Positions 52,836 to 60,842 of a stretch of 64,000 nucleotides of DNA are shown here, in pieces. Within the stretch, counting starts at the first letter, position 1. Each line of letters starts with the position of its first letter. The stretch is from Bacillota bacterium. GTDB taxonomy: Bacteria; Bacillota; Proteinivoracia; UBA4975; VEMY01. The stretch spans positions 1 to 64,000 of the forward strand of contig VEMY01000007.1 of the NCBI GenBank assembly GCA_009711825.1. The letters are read 5' to 3'. Both the position numbers and the translations under genes were made by a program. The notes beneath the pieces were generated by a model. It saw only the letters and a program-made list of their open reading frames with translations, did not search any database and had not been told where the DNA came from.

Positions 52836-53480
52836 ATGCCCTTGCTCTATGGGATAACACCGCAAACAATTAGCAAGTTGCTACCGGAGGCGGAGGTTAT
52901 TGTTGATCCTGCGGGTGTCAGGTTAAAATTGCCTAACGATAAAAATCAGCTTCGTTCCTGGTGGCGGACGCTCTATCCCCACTGGCAGATGGGGGACGCG
53001 GACAATTTCACGCTTGTCCGCTATCTGCTGAAACATAAACTAAGTCTGGCTACAGTCGAGTCATGCACCGGCGGGCTGATAGCAAGTTTAATTACCGATG
53101 TGCCGGGCGCCAGCGCGATTTTTAGTGCCGGGTTATGCACCTACTCCGCCGCGGCCAAGGTGGAATATCTCCGGCTAAACCCTGCGGATATTCCAGCCGG
53201 AGCAGTATCACAAGACCTGACTATTAACATGGCGGTCCGAGTCCGTCAGCGGTCGCGGACCAGTTTGGGATTAGCAACAACTGGCGTTCTGGGTCCTCAG
53301 AGTCCGGCGCCCGGCTTGAACCCAGGTCTGGTTTATATTGCCCTCAGTAGTAATGAGCATCAAGTCTGCCGCAGGTTTAATTTCACCGGTAACAGGGAAA
53401 CCATAAAACAACTGGCAGCTCGGGCAGCGTTGAACTTTTTATTTACATTTTCTGTGAGGTGGACTCAATGGCAAAATTGA
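52836..53480 (+). CDS. CinA C-terminal domain protein (NMN deamidase type), stand-alone
   Basis: The 214-residue protein carries the PncC/CinA_C domain (about 55-210) with VESCTGGLIASLITDVPGAS, a YSAAAKVEYL active-site segment, and ATTGVLGPQSPAPG. The first 50 residues resemble the connecting KH-like domain of full CinA (DPAGVRLKLPND). The N-terminal COG1058 pyrophosphatase domain of about 165 residues is missing, and no trace of it lies upstream. A role in pyridine nucleotide salvage is inferred. The GVLGP motif (GIAGP in most) suggests drift. Full-length cinA normally precedes recA. ATG 52836 after GGGAAGTGAT. Confidence 0.85.
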   Translation: MPLLYGITPQTISKLLPEAEVIVDPAGVRLKLPNDKNQLRSWWRTLYPHWQMGDADNFTLVRYLLKHKLSLATVESCTGGLIASLITDVPGASAIFSAGLCTYSAAAKVEYLRLNPADIPAGAVSQDLTINMAVRVRQRSRTSLGLATTGVLGPQSPAPGLNPGLVYIALSSNEHQVCRRFNFTGNRETIKQLAARAALNFLFTFSVRWTQWQN

Positions 53481-54925
53481 CACCGATTATTAAAATTGCC
53501 CTGGTGGGAATTCTCGGTGCCTTACTGCTTGTATCGGTGCTTTCTCGGCAGGATGCAACTGTATATGCTTTTGATTTTGTGCTCAGCATCCAGATTTTCG
53601 ATAAGGGCTATACTGTTGTCGACTTGCCGCCTTTGGGGACTGTTCGCGCGCAGACGCATCAGCTTCCATTAATGTTCAGATTGAGTTTGAGTAATATTAA
53701 TATGCAGCGGCTTGAGGAGATGGTGGCCGGTCAACATCCGGAGATTTTGTTTGACCAGGTCCAAGAAACATTGCGCACTCAAGTTATGCAGTTTTTGCTG
53801 CGGGTGCTGGCAATCGCTTTTATTGGTGGCTTTGGCGCCGGGTATGTGTATTCTCGCAATCTAAAAAAATCTGCCCAGGCAGGATTAATTGGGCTGCTTT
53901 TGTTCACAGTTCTAATTGGCTCGGCCCTGTACACATATGATGAAAATGCCTTCATCGCACCGGAGTTCGAGGGGGTGATTGAGGCCGCTCCCTGGTTGCT
54001 GGGTGTTGCAGAAGAAGCGTTGGCAGCGGTGGAAGACATCGATGTTACTATGCAGGTAATCACCTCCAATCTTTACATGCTCTTTGAGTCCTTGAACTTT
54101 CTGCGGCCCCTGGGCACTATTGACGGAGACTTAAAAATTCTACATGTCTCAGATATCCATAACAATCTAATCAGTGTTGCCCTGATTGAACAAATGCTGG
54201 TTTCGTTTGATGTCGACTTGATTATTGATACCGGCGATATAACCGATTATGGCACTCCGTTGGAAGCAGAATTGTTAAGGGCGATTAACAATGTAGGGAT
54301 TCCCTATGTATTTGTGCCCGGCAACCACGATTCCCCGGCGGTGATATCCAGCTTTGGGCGTCTGGAAAATGTATATGTCCTCAATGAAGACTTGCTGTAT
54401 CTAGAGGAGCTTGATTTGTTGATTGCTGGGATTGCCGATCCGTCAGCAGCTGACACGGCAATGGCGGTGCGTCCTCATGAGGAGTACTTGCATGCGGCAG
54501 AACGGTTGCGGGAATTAGTTGAAGAGGCGGAGCGGCCGCCGGATATTATTGCCGCTCATCATGCTTGGATAGTAAATGAGTTTACCGACTTGCCCTCACT
54601 GCTGCTCCATGGTCACAGCCATCGCTCAGATATCGAGGTTGCGGGAGAGACATTCCTTATCGATGCTGGTTCCACAGGTGGTGCCGGAATCCGTGGTTTG
54701 ATGACCCGGGAGGAAATGCCATACAGCATGGTCCTGCTTCACATGAACAGGTATAATGAACGTTGGCGTCCGGTTGCTGGCGATATCGTCCGGGTTAACA
54801 ACCTAAATGCCGGCTTCACCCTTGAACGCCACCTGCTGCGGCCCATACTTCCGGAAATCCTTCAGGAAGAACAAGAGGAGACGCCGGAACAACCGGATGT
54901 AGAACTAGGCGATGAGGAGGAGTGA
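53468..54925 (+). CDS. Membrane-bound calcineurin-like metallophosphoesterase
   Basis: The 485-residue protein has three membrane segments: about 8-26, about 110-130 and about 138-156, the latter two joined by a basic loop (YSRNLKKS), placing the C-terminal domain outside the cell. The phosphoesterase domain (about 218-420) shows all metal motifs: ILHVSDIHNN, IIDTGDITDYG, VPGNHDS, AAHHAW and LHGHSHRSDI. The C-terminus is very acidic. Substrate unknown. ATG 53468 is chosen after GTGAGGTGG; it overlaps the previous gene by 13 bases. Confidence 0.86.
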   Translation: MAKLTPIIKIALVGILGALLLVSVLSRQDATVYAFDFVLSIQIFDKGYTVVDLPPLGTVRAQTHQLPLMFRLSLSNINMQRLEEMVAGQHPEILFDQVQETLRTQVMQFLLRVLAIAFIGGFGAGYVYSRNLKKSAQAGLIGLLLFTVLIGSALYTYDENAFIAPEFEGVIEAAPWLLGVAEEALAAVEDIDVTMQVITSNLYMLFESLNFLRPLGTIDGDLKILHVSDIHNNLISVALIEQMLVSFDVDLIIDTGDITDYGTPLEAELLRAINNVGIPYVFVPGNHDSPAVISSFGRLENVYVLNEDLLYLEELDLLIAGIADPSAADTAMAVRPHEEYLHAAERLRELVEEAERPPDIIAAHHAWIVNEFTDLPSLLLHGHSHRSDIEVAGETFLIDAGSTGGAGIRGLMTREEMPYSMVLLHMNRYNERWRPVAGDIVRVNNLNAGFTLERHLLRPILPEILQEEQEETPEQPDVELGDEEE

Positions 54926-54926
54926 G

Positions 54927-55466
54927 ATGCGCATATTTTTTGCGATTTCCATTCCTGAGACCTGCCAGCGGAGGATAGCTGCCGCCAGGAAAGATATCAA
55001 ACTAAATGCCATGCCCCGCTGGGTGCCAGCGGAAAATTATCATCTGACCTTGCATTTTATTGACGATACGACCCCGGCAGAAGCAGAGAAACTGAAAGCC
55101 CATGCGACAGCAGTGGCAACCAAAGTGCCCGCCTTTACCTGTGTTGTAGGGGGATGGGGTTGTTTCCCAAATTCAAGGCGGCCAAGAGTGCTATATGCGG
55201 ATATTCACAAGGGTCGTGAGGAAATTATCACCTTATCACGACTGCTTCAGGTAGGCGGTGGTAAGCAACAAGAACAGCTCACTCCCCACCTGACTGTTGC
55301 CAGGTCCGGGGAATCCGCCACCGTTGAACTGTCCCGGCAAGCGACGCTGCTAGCGGAATTTACTGTTGACCGGTTCGTCCTTTATGCCAGTGAACTGACC
55401 CCGACGGGAGCACGATACACTGTTCTGGAAGATTATGCGCTTGCAGGTATTGCCAAAAGCGAATAG
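54927..55466 (+). CDS. thpR: RNA 2',3'-cyclic phosphodiesterase (2H family)
   Basis: The 179-residue protein has the two HxTx signatures of the LigT/ThpR family, HLTLHF and HLTVAR, with RIFFAISIPE at the start. Family members open 2',3'-cyclic phosphates at RNA ends. ATG 54927 is six bases after GAGGAGG and one base after the preceding stop. It lies directly upstream of recA, and the recA promoter overlaps its end. Confidence 0.92.
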   Translation: MRIFFAISIPETCQRRIAAARKDIKLNAMPRWVPAENYHLTLHFIDDTTPAEAEKLKAHATAVATKVPAFTCVVGGWGCFPNSRRPRVLYADIHKGREEIITLSRLLQVGGGKQQEQLTPHLTVARSGESATVELSRQATLLAEFTVDRFVLYASELTPTGARYTVLEDYALAGIAKSE

Positions 55467-55478
55467 ATGTTCTATAAT
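55450..55478 (+). promoter_or_regulatory. Sigma-A promoter for recA
   Basis: TTGCCA (55450-55455) and a perfect TATAAT (55473-55478) with a 17-base spacer. It starts in the last codons of thpR. A LexA-type box fills most of the spacer. Confidence 0.85.
55460..55473 (+). promoter_or_regulatory. LexA-binding SOS box at recA
   Basis: CGAATAGATGTTCT matches the B. subtilis SOS consensus CGAACRNRYGTTYC at 12 of 14 positions. It lies between the -35 and -10 of the recA promoter and touches the -10, where bound LexA would block RNA polymerase. Confidence 0.78.
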
Positions 55479-55502
55479 GTACCAAAATTACAGGGGGTAA
55501 TT

Positions 55503-56513
55503 ATGGACAAGCAAAAGGCGTTGGATATGGCCGTTCAACAAATAGAGCGACAGTTTGGCAAAGGGTCAATTATGAAATTGGGCGAAAATGCCGCCCTCAA
55601 TGTTTCTGTGATTTCCAGTGGTTGTCTAGCTCTGGATATTGCCCTGGGAACAGGCGGTTTTCCCCGAGGCAGGGTAGTGGAAATTTTCGGACCCGAGTCA
55701 TCGGGCAAAACAACAGTTGCGCTGCATGTGGTTGCAGAAGCACAACGCATGGGGGGCACCGCGGCATTTGTCGATGCTGAACATGCATTAGATCCCGCCT
55801 ATGCCCGTAAGCTGGGAGTTAATTTGGACGACCTCTATGTTTCACAACCAGATACCGGCGAACAGGCTCTGGAAATAGCAGAAGCCCTGGTGCGCAGCGG
55901 CGCTGTGGACGTGGTGGTGGTGGACTCGGTTGCAGCACTTGTTCCCAAAGCGGAAATTGAAGGAGAAATGGGCGATTCCCACGTGGGACTGCAGGCACGT
56001 CTAATGTCTCAGGCACTGCGAAAACTGTCTGGCGCCATCAGCAAATCAAAAACCACGGCTATCTTTATCAACCAAATTCGGGAGAAAGTTGGCGTAATGT
56101 TTGGTAATCCGGAAGTGACCCCTGGGGGACGGGCCTTAAAGTTTTATGCTTCCGTGCGCCTGGATGTGCGACGTATCGAATCATTGAAGCGCGGTAATGA
56201 TGTTGTCGGCAACAGAACTCGAGTAAAGGTTGTCAAGAATAAAGTGGCGCCACCGTTTCGTTTGGCTGAGTTTGACATTATGTACGGCGAGGGCATTTCC
56301 CGTGAAGGTTCAATTTTAGATTTAGCGGCTGATTTGGACATTGTCAGCAAGAGCGGCGCTTGGTATTCGCTGGATGCAGAGAGACTGGGGCAGGGAAGGG
56401 AAAACGCCAAACAGTTTTTGGTGGAAAATCCGGAAATTACCCAGCAAATCGAAGAACGGGTCCGCAGTCATTACGGCCTTGTCAGTGAGCCGGCGCCAGA
56501 TACCGGAGAATAA
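55503..56513 (+). CDS. recA: Recombinase RecA
   Basis: Strand-exchange ATPase and coprotease for LexA. The 336-residue protein has Walker [25 protein letters not shown], the L2 region [21 protein letters not shown] (in parts) and a short acidic C-terminus. ATG at 55503 with AGGGGGT upstream gives the usual start [21 protein letters not shown]. Followed by recX two bases later. Regulation by LexA is predicted from the box at 55460-55473. Confidence 0.98.
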   Translation: MDKQKALDMAVQQIERQFGKGSIMKLGENAALNVSVISSGCLALDIALGTGGFPRGRVVEIFGPESSGKTTVALHVVAEAQRMGGTAAFVDAEHALDPAYARKLGVNLDDLYVSQPDTGEQALEIAEALVRSGAVDVVVVDSVAALVPKAEIEGEMGDSHVGLQARLMSQALRKLSGAISKSKTTAIFINQIREKVGVMFGNPEVTPGGRALKFYASVRLDVRRIESLKRGNDVVGNRTRVKVVKNKVAPPFRLAEFDIMYGEGISREGSILDLAADLDIVSKSGAWYSLDAERLGQGRENAKQFLVENPEITQQIEERVRSHYGLVSEPAPDTGE

Positions 56514-56515
56514 TT

Positions 56516-56947
56516 GTGAATGCTGTTTCCAGGGCATTAAATTATCTTGCCCGCCGTTCCCGAACTGAGCAAGAAATAAGAACCTACCTTAAGGATAAAG
56601 GCCATCATGAGGCTGAAATCAATCAATGTATCGAAAAGCTAAAGCACTATCAGTATCTTGATGATCACCGAACTGCCCGGGAGTTTGTCGCATACCGCGA
56701 GCGTTCCAAACCAATGGGGCGGTTCCGGCTTAAGCGGGAATTGCAGAGTCGGGGAGTGACTCAAGCAATCATTGAAGAAGTGTTGGCGGAGTTTGACGGT
56801 GAAAAAGAGCTTGCACTGGCCCGCCAAGCGATTGCAAACAAGAATTTCACTTCCCAGCAAAAATTAACCAGGTACTTGCTCTATCGGGGTTTTTCTTATG
56901 AACAAGCTGCCAAAATCTGGCGGGACGAATTTGCTAGAAATGATTAA
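56516..56947 (+). CDS. recX: RecA regulator RecX
   Basis: Modulates RecA filaments. The 143-residue protein consists of three helical RecX repeats, with ALNYLARRSRTEQEIRTYL first, QYLDDHRTAREFVAYR in the middle and RYLLYRGFSYEQAAKIW last. GTG start at 56516 with GGAG seven bases upstream, two bases after recA, so it is in the SOS-controlled unit. Confidence 0.92.
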   Translation: MNAVSRALNYLARRSRTEQEIRTYLKDKGHHEAEINQCIEKLKHYQYLDDHRTAREFVAYRERSKPMGRFRLKRELQSRGVTQAIIEEVLAEFDGEKELALARQAIANKNFTSQQKLTRYLLYRGFSYEQAAKIWRDEFARND

Positions 56948-56949
56948 AC

Positions 56950-56978
56950 TTGACATAAGGGGTAGAAAAGTTTAAAAT
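56950..56978 (+). promoter_or_regulatory. Strong sigma-A promoter for rny
   Basis: A perfect TTGACA (56950-56955) and TAAAAT (56973-56978) with a 17-base spacer, starting three bases after the recX stop. It produces a leader of about 150 bases before rny. Confidence 0.85.
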
Positions 56979-57023
56979 TATAGATGGCTAATTTTACAAA
57001 AACCATTTTTGTTTTTCTTTTCA

Positions 57024-57115
57024 GCCCCTAAGGCTTTTACTATATAAAATATATTGGATAAATTGGATATTCCTTTTATATTTTATAAGCCAGGGGCACT
57101 TGGCTTATTTTTATT
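57024..57115 (+). terminator. Attenuator in the rny leader with a possible antiterminator
   Basis: An 8-bp stem ATAAGCCA / TGGCTTAT (57085-57092 with 57101-57108), an 8-base loop GGGGCACT, and TTTTATT form an intrinsic terminator ending seven bases before the rny Shine-Dalgarno. Upstream, GCCCCT (57024-57029) is complementary to AGGGGC (57092-57097), the loop and last stem base, so an alternative or pseudoknot pairing exists. The region between is AT-rich with no ORF of note. Confidence 0.6.
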
Positions 57116-57135
57116 CCCGCTGGGAGGTGATGGAT

Positions 57136-58677
57136 TTGGATACACCAACATGGATTATGTTGGTTTTGGCAAGTTCGGCCCTGGCGATTTTCATTGGGTA
57201 TTTTATACGCAAATATATTGCAGAAGCGAAAATTGCCTCTGCGGAAGAAGCGGCAAAAAATATCATCAATGATTCAATCAAGGAAGCCGATGCCAAAAAA
57301 CGCGAAGTAATACTCGAAGCGAAAGAGGAAGTTCATAAGTTACGGACAGAATTTGACAATGAAATCAAAGAACGGCGTCAGGAACAGCAGAGAATTGACA
57401 AGCGCCTGACCCAAAAAGAAGAATCACTGGATCGTAAGATTGAGAACATCGAGCGCAAAGAAGAGTTTATTCAGAAAAAAGAGAACGAGATCAAGAGTCT
57501 AGAGCAAAAGGTACAGAATCTCCATCAGCAGCAAGTGCAGGAATTAGAACGTCTCTCCGGGTTGTCATCGGGAGAAGCTCGGGAACTGTTGCTGCAGAAC
57601 GTCGAAAAAGAAATTCGGCATGAAACTGCCCAATTGATTAAAGACATTGAGACTCAAGCCAAGACCGAGTCGGAAAAACGTGCCCGAGAAATTGTGTCCC
57701 AGGCTGTTCAGCGTTGCGCTGCTGACCACGTGGCAGAGACCACTGTGTCGGTGGTTAATCTCCCCAACGACGAAATGAAGGGCAGGATTATCGGTCGCGA
57801 GGGTCGGAATATCCGTGCACTTGAAACCCTGACCGGGATTGACCTGATCATCGATGACACACCCGAGGCGGTTATTGTATCTGGATTTGATCCTGTCCGG
57901 AGGGAAGTTGCGCGGATTGCCCTGGAAAAACTGATTTCCGATGGCAGGATTCATCCTGGTAGGATTGAAGAGATGGTCAACCGCGCACAGAAAGAAGTGG
58001 AAAATCAAATTCGTGAAGAAGGGGAACAGGCCACCTTCGACAGTGGTGTTCACGGCCTTCATCCCGAACTGGTTAAGTTGCTGGGACGGCTTAAGTTCCG
58101 TACAAGTTATGGACAAAATGTGCTCAAACATTCCTTGGAAGTTTGTCATTTAGCCGGTATCATGGCAGCAGAACTTGGTGCGGACATAAAGCTGGCTAAA
58201 CGTGCCGGATTGCTTCACGACATTGGTAAAGCAGTAGACCATGAAATGGAAGGCCCCCATGTTGCGATTGGCGCAGAACTGGCCCGCAAATACAGGGAAA
58301 CCCCGGAAGTTATTCATGGAATCGCTGCCCACCATGGCGATGAAGAAGCCCAAACTATTGAGGCAGTGCTAGTGCAAGCTGCCGACGCCATCTCCGCTGC
58401 CCGGCCTGGCGCCCGTAGAGAAACGCTTGAATCTTATATTAAGCGTCTTGAAAAGCTGGAAACTATTGCCGAGTCTTTCGATGGTGTCGATAAGTCTTAC
58501 GCAATTCAGGCAGGACGTGAAATCCGAATACTCGTCAAGCCCGATCGAATTGATGATGTGCTCGCCACCCAAATGGCCAGAGACATTGTCAAGCGCATAG
58601 AAGGCGAGTTAGACTATCCTGGTCAGATAAAAGTTACAGTAATTCGCGAGACAAGAGCAGTGGAATACGCCAGGTAA
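57136..58677 (+). CDS. rny: Ribonuclease Y
   Basis: Membrane-bound endoribonuclease that initiates mRNA decay. The 513-residue protein has an N-terminal membrane segment (about 5-23), a long Lys/Glu coiled coil (about 30-200), a KH domain (about 205-265, [19 protein letters not shown]), and an HD domain (about 325-425, [12 protein letters not shown] and [12 protein letters not shown]). The TTG at 57136 is chosen: GGGAGG at 57122-57127 is eight bases from it, but only two from the ATG at 57130. Resulting length is standard. Confidence 0.95.
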   Translation: MDTPTWIMLVLASSALAIFIGYFIRKYIAEAKIASAEEAAKNIINDSIKEADAKKREVILEAKEEVHKLRTEFDNEIKERRQEQQRIDKRLTQKEESLDRKIENIERKEEFIQKKENEIKSLEQKVQNLHQQQVQELERLSGLSSGEARELLLQNVEKEIRHETAQLIKDIETQAKTESEKRAREIVSQAVQRCAADHVAETTVSVVNLPNDEMKGRIIGREGRNIRALETLTGIDLIIDDTPEAVIVSGFDPVRREVARIALEKLISDGRIHPGRIEEMVNRAQKEVENQIREEGEQATFDSGVHGLHPELVKLLGRLKFRTSYGQNVLKHSLEVCHLAGIMAAELGADIKLAKRAGLLHDIGKAVDHEMEGPHVAIGAELARKYRETPEVIHGIAAHHGDEEAQTIEAVLVQAADAISAARPGARRETLESYIKRLEKLETIAESFDGVDKSYAIQAGREIRILVKPDRIDDVLATQMARDIVKRIEGELDYPGQIKVTVIRETRAVEYAR

Positions 58678-58704
58678 CCCTCCGGGGTTTACCTGGTTTT
58701 TATT
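58670..58704 (+). terminator. Intrinsic terminator after rny
   Basis: Stem CCAGGTAA / TTACCTGG extended by CCC / GGG with one bulged T, then TTTTTATT. It starts inside the rny stop region. Confidence 0.85.
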
Positions 58705-58718
58705 AGGAGGAACAAACC

Positions 58719-59474
58719 ATGAAGATATTGTTTATTGGTGATATCGTCGGAAAAAGCGGACGGGATGCACTTGCCAGCTACCTCCCTGAGCTGAGAAAAG
58801 ATCATCACTGGGACCTGTGTATCGCCAATGGCGAAAACGCTGCTGGCGGCAAAGGATTAACCGAGTCGGTTGCCCATGATCTCTTGGATCTGGGGATTGA
58901 TATAATGACGATGGGTAATCACACGTGGGATAATAAGGAGATTTTTAGTTTCATTGATTCCGCTCCCTGGTTGATTCGTCCCTGCAATTACCCTGTTGGC
59001 ACTCCCGGCCAAGGTTGGATCGTCAAAGAGGTTTCCGGTAAACGGGTAGGTGTAATCAATGTGGCCGGTCAGGTGTTCATGAATCCCCTGGACTGTCCAT
59101 TTACGGCGATGGACCGAGTGCTGGCGGAAATGGATGTATGCGACTATTATCTGGTGGATATGCATGCCGAAGCCACATCGGAAAAGCTGGCCCTGGCTTA
59201 TTACCTGGATGGTCGGGTGGGAGCTGTTCTAGGCACCCATACCCATATCCAAACCGCCGATGAACGTGTTTTGCCCAATGGCACAGTCTACATAACCGAT
59301 GTAGGCATGACGGGAGCGCTTATTTCTGTATTGGGCATGGAAGTAACACCGGTGGTGGAACGTTTTACAACAAAACTGCCCCGTCGTTTCAAGGCAGCTT
59401 CCGGTCCTGGAATGGTCAACGCTGTCTGGCTTGATTTGGATGCTCAGCGTATTATCAGGCTGCAGCGACCATAA
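58719..59474 (+). CDS. ymdB: YmdB-family metallophosphoesterase
   Basis: Cyclic nucleotide phosphodiesterase family tied in B. subtilis to biofilm versus motility choice and late-stage adaptation. The 251-residue protein shows the metal motifs GDIVGKSGRDAL, NGENAAGGKGL, MGNHTWDN, DMHAEATSEK and GTHTHIQTAD. ATG 58719 after AGGAGGA. The rny-ymdB-spoVS order is conserved in spore formers. Confidence 0.94.
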   Translation: MKILFIGDIVGKSGRDALASYLPELRKDHHWDLCIANGENAAGGKGLTESVAHDLLDLGIDIMTMGNHTWDNKEIFSFIDSAPWLIRPCNYPVGTPGQGWIVKEVSGKRVGVINVAGQVFMNPLDCPFTAMDRVLAEMDVCDYYLVDMHAEATSEKLALAYYLDGRVGAVLGTHTHIQTADERVLPNGTVYITDVGMTGALISVLGMEVTPVVERFTTKLPRRFKAASGPGMVNAVWLDLDAQRIIRLQRP

Positions 59475-59491
59475 GAAAAACTGCTGTAAAA

Positions 59492-59520
59492 AAAGGAATT
59501 TTTTTCTCTCTGACGAATAT
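59492..59520 (+). promoter_or_regulatory. Sigma-H promoter for spoVS
   Basis: AAAGGAATT (59492-59500) fits the sigma-H -35 RnAGGAWWW, and GACGAATAT (59512-59520) fits the -10 RnnGAATWW, with an 11-base spacer, the known optimum of 11-12. In B. subtilis spoVS is sigma-H dependent, so the site and the gene agree. Confidence 0.82.
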
Positions 59521-59565
59521 ATCATACTATAGGTACTCAATTCTGGTAGAGGGGGTCTTTTTTAC

Positions 59566-59826
59566 GTGGAAATATTGAAAGTATCAGCAAAGTCCAATCC
59601 AAATTCTGTTGCTGGCGCCCTGGCTGGTGTTCTCCGTGAGCGGGGCGGCGCTGAAATGCAAGCAATCGGAGCCGGTGCTCTGAACCAGGCCGTCAAGGCC
59701 GTGGCCATCGCACGTGGATTCGTAGCTCCCAGTGGTGTCGATCTCATTTGCATCCCCGCATTTACAGACATTCAAATCGATGGTGAAGAGCGGACAGCGA
59801 TTAAGTTGATTGTTGAGCCGCGTTAA
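59566..59826 (+). CDS. spoVS: Stage V sporulation protein S
   Basis: Small Alba-like nucleic-acid-binding protein needed for coat assembly and late sporulation. The 86-residue sequence is nearly that of known SpoVS: LKVSAKSNPNSVAGALAGVL, GAGALNQAVKAVAIARGFV and LICIPAFTDIQIDGEERTAI. GTG start at 59566, nine bases after GAGGGGGT. It has its own promoter and terminator. Confidence 0.97.
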   Translation: MEILKVSAKSNPNSVAGALAGVLRERGGAEMQAIGAGALNQAVKAVAIARGFVAPSGVDLICIPAFTDIQIDGEERTAIKLIVEPR

Positions 59827-59851
59827 ACCGCACTCATAATATTTATCCATT

Positions 59852-59885
59852 AACCTGTTTATGCAGATAAACAGGTTTTCTTTTG
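59852..59885 (+). terminator. Intrinsic terminator after spoVS
   Basis: A perfect 11-bp stem AACCTGTTTAT / ATAAACAGGTT with GCAG loop, followed by TTCTTTTGTTT. Confidence 0.87.
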
Positions 59886-59911
59886 TTTAAACTATTGGGG
59901 GAGGAAACATA

Positions 59912-60838
59912 ATGCGATTTGCCGATTTTCACTGTGATACTGTACTGAAGCTATATAATCACCAACTGCAGTTTGCAGATACCGACAAACAAACACATTT
60001 GGACTTAAAGCGACTTAAGCAAAATGACTTTATCCTGCAGAGCTTTGCAATTTTTTGTGATCCCCTCTGGGGGCAGGAATCGGTTTTGCGTAATACCCTG
60101 CGGATGCTAAATTTAGCCCGGGAACAGGTATTCCAGGAAGTGAATCTGGTCACCGCTGGCGAGCAACTAGAAGATAACGGTCTCAGTGGCATCCTTACCA
60201 TCGAAGGTGCAGATTTTATCGGGGATGATTTGTTTTTAATTGATTTGGTCCACAACCTCGGAGTCCGTCTGATAACCCTGACATGGAACCATCGCAACAC
60301 ATTGGCCGATGGAGTCGGAGTCCGCGCTACCGCAGGTGGATTAACCCAGTTGGGGAGGGCGGCAATTCAGCGCATGCAGAATCTGAACATAATTGTCGAT
60401 GTCTCCCACCTTGCTGAAAAGGGGTTCTGGGATGTCTGCAAATATAGCACCCGGCCGATTGTCGCTTCCCACTCCAACAGCCAGCGGCTTTGCGCACACC
60501 CCCGAAATTTATCCGATGCTCAGATCAGGGAGATCGGTCAAAACAAAGGTTTAATCGGTGTCAATATGTCAAGGCCGTTTATCGCAGACACTGAAAACAG
60601 GCAGGACTTGGAGCATCTGGTTCAACATATGGTTGTACTTTCAGAAATCGCTGGTGTTGAGACAGTCTGTTTGGGATTGGATCTCGATGGGATTCCAGCG
60701 CTTCCCAATGGCGCCGACGATGTGTCTAGCGTCCAATTGCTTCCTGACTTAATGGAGCAAGCTGGGTTTGACAAGCGGGAGATAGAGGCTATCTGTTACC
60801 GAAACCTTTGCCGCTTCATTAAGACATATTTGGGGTGA
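59912..60838 (+). CDS. Membrane dipeptidase family (M19) zinc peptidase
   Basis: Renal-dipeptidase-type enzyme that hydrolyses dipeptides, including D-amino acid-containing ones. The 308-residue TIM barrel has metal ligands in ADFHCDTVLKLY, the bridging Glu in LTIEGADFIG, WNHRNTLADG, DVSHLAEKGFWDV and IVASHSNSQRLCAHPRN. It lacks a signal peptide, so acts in the cytoplasm. ATG 59912 after GGGGGAGG. A PHP gene follows four bases later. Confidence 0.92.
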   Translation: MRFADFHCDTVLKLYNHQLQFADTDKQTHLDLKRLKQNDFILQSFAIFCDPLWGQESVLRNTLRMLNLAREQVFQEVNLVTAGEQLEDNGLSGILTIEGADFIGDDLFLIDLVHNLGVRLITLTWNHRNTLADGVGVRATAGGLTQLGRAAIQRMQNLNIIVDVSHLAEKGFWDVCKYSTRPIVASHSNSQRLCAHPRNLSDAQIREIGQNKGLIGVNMSRPFIADTENRQDLEHLVQHMVVLSEIAGVETVCLGLDLDGIPALPNGADDVSSVQLLPDLMEQAGFDKREIEAICYRNLCRFIKTYLG

Positions 60839-60842
60839 AATA

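Noticed and set aside
57565-58149. Minus-strand open frame of 194 codons in rny
   Set aside because: Shadow of the rny KH region with no supporting signals.
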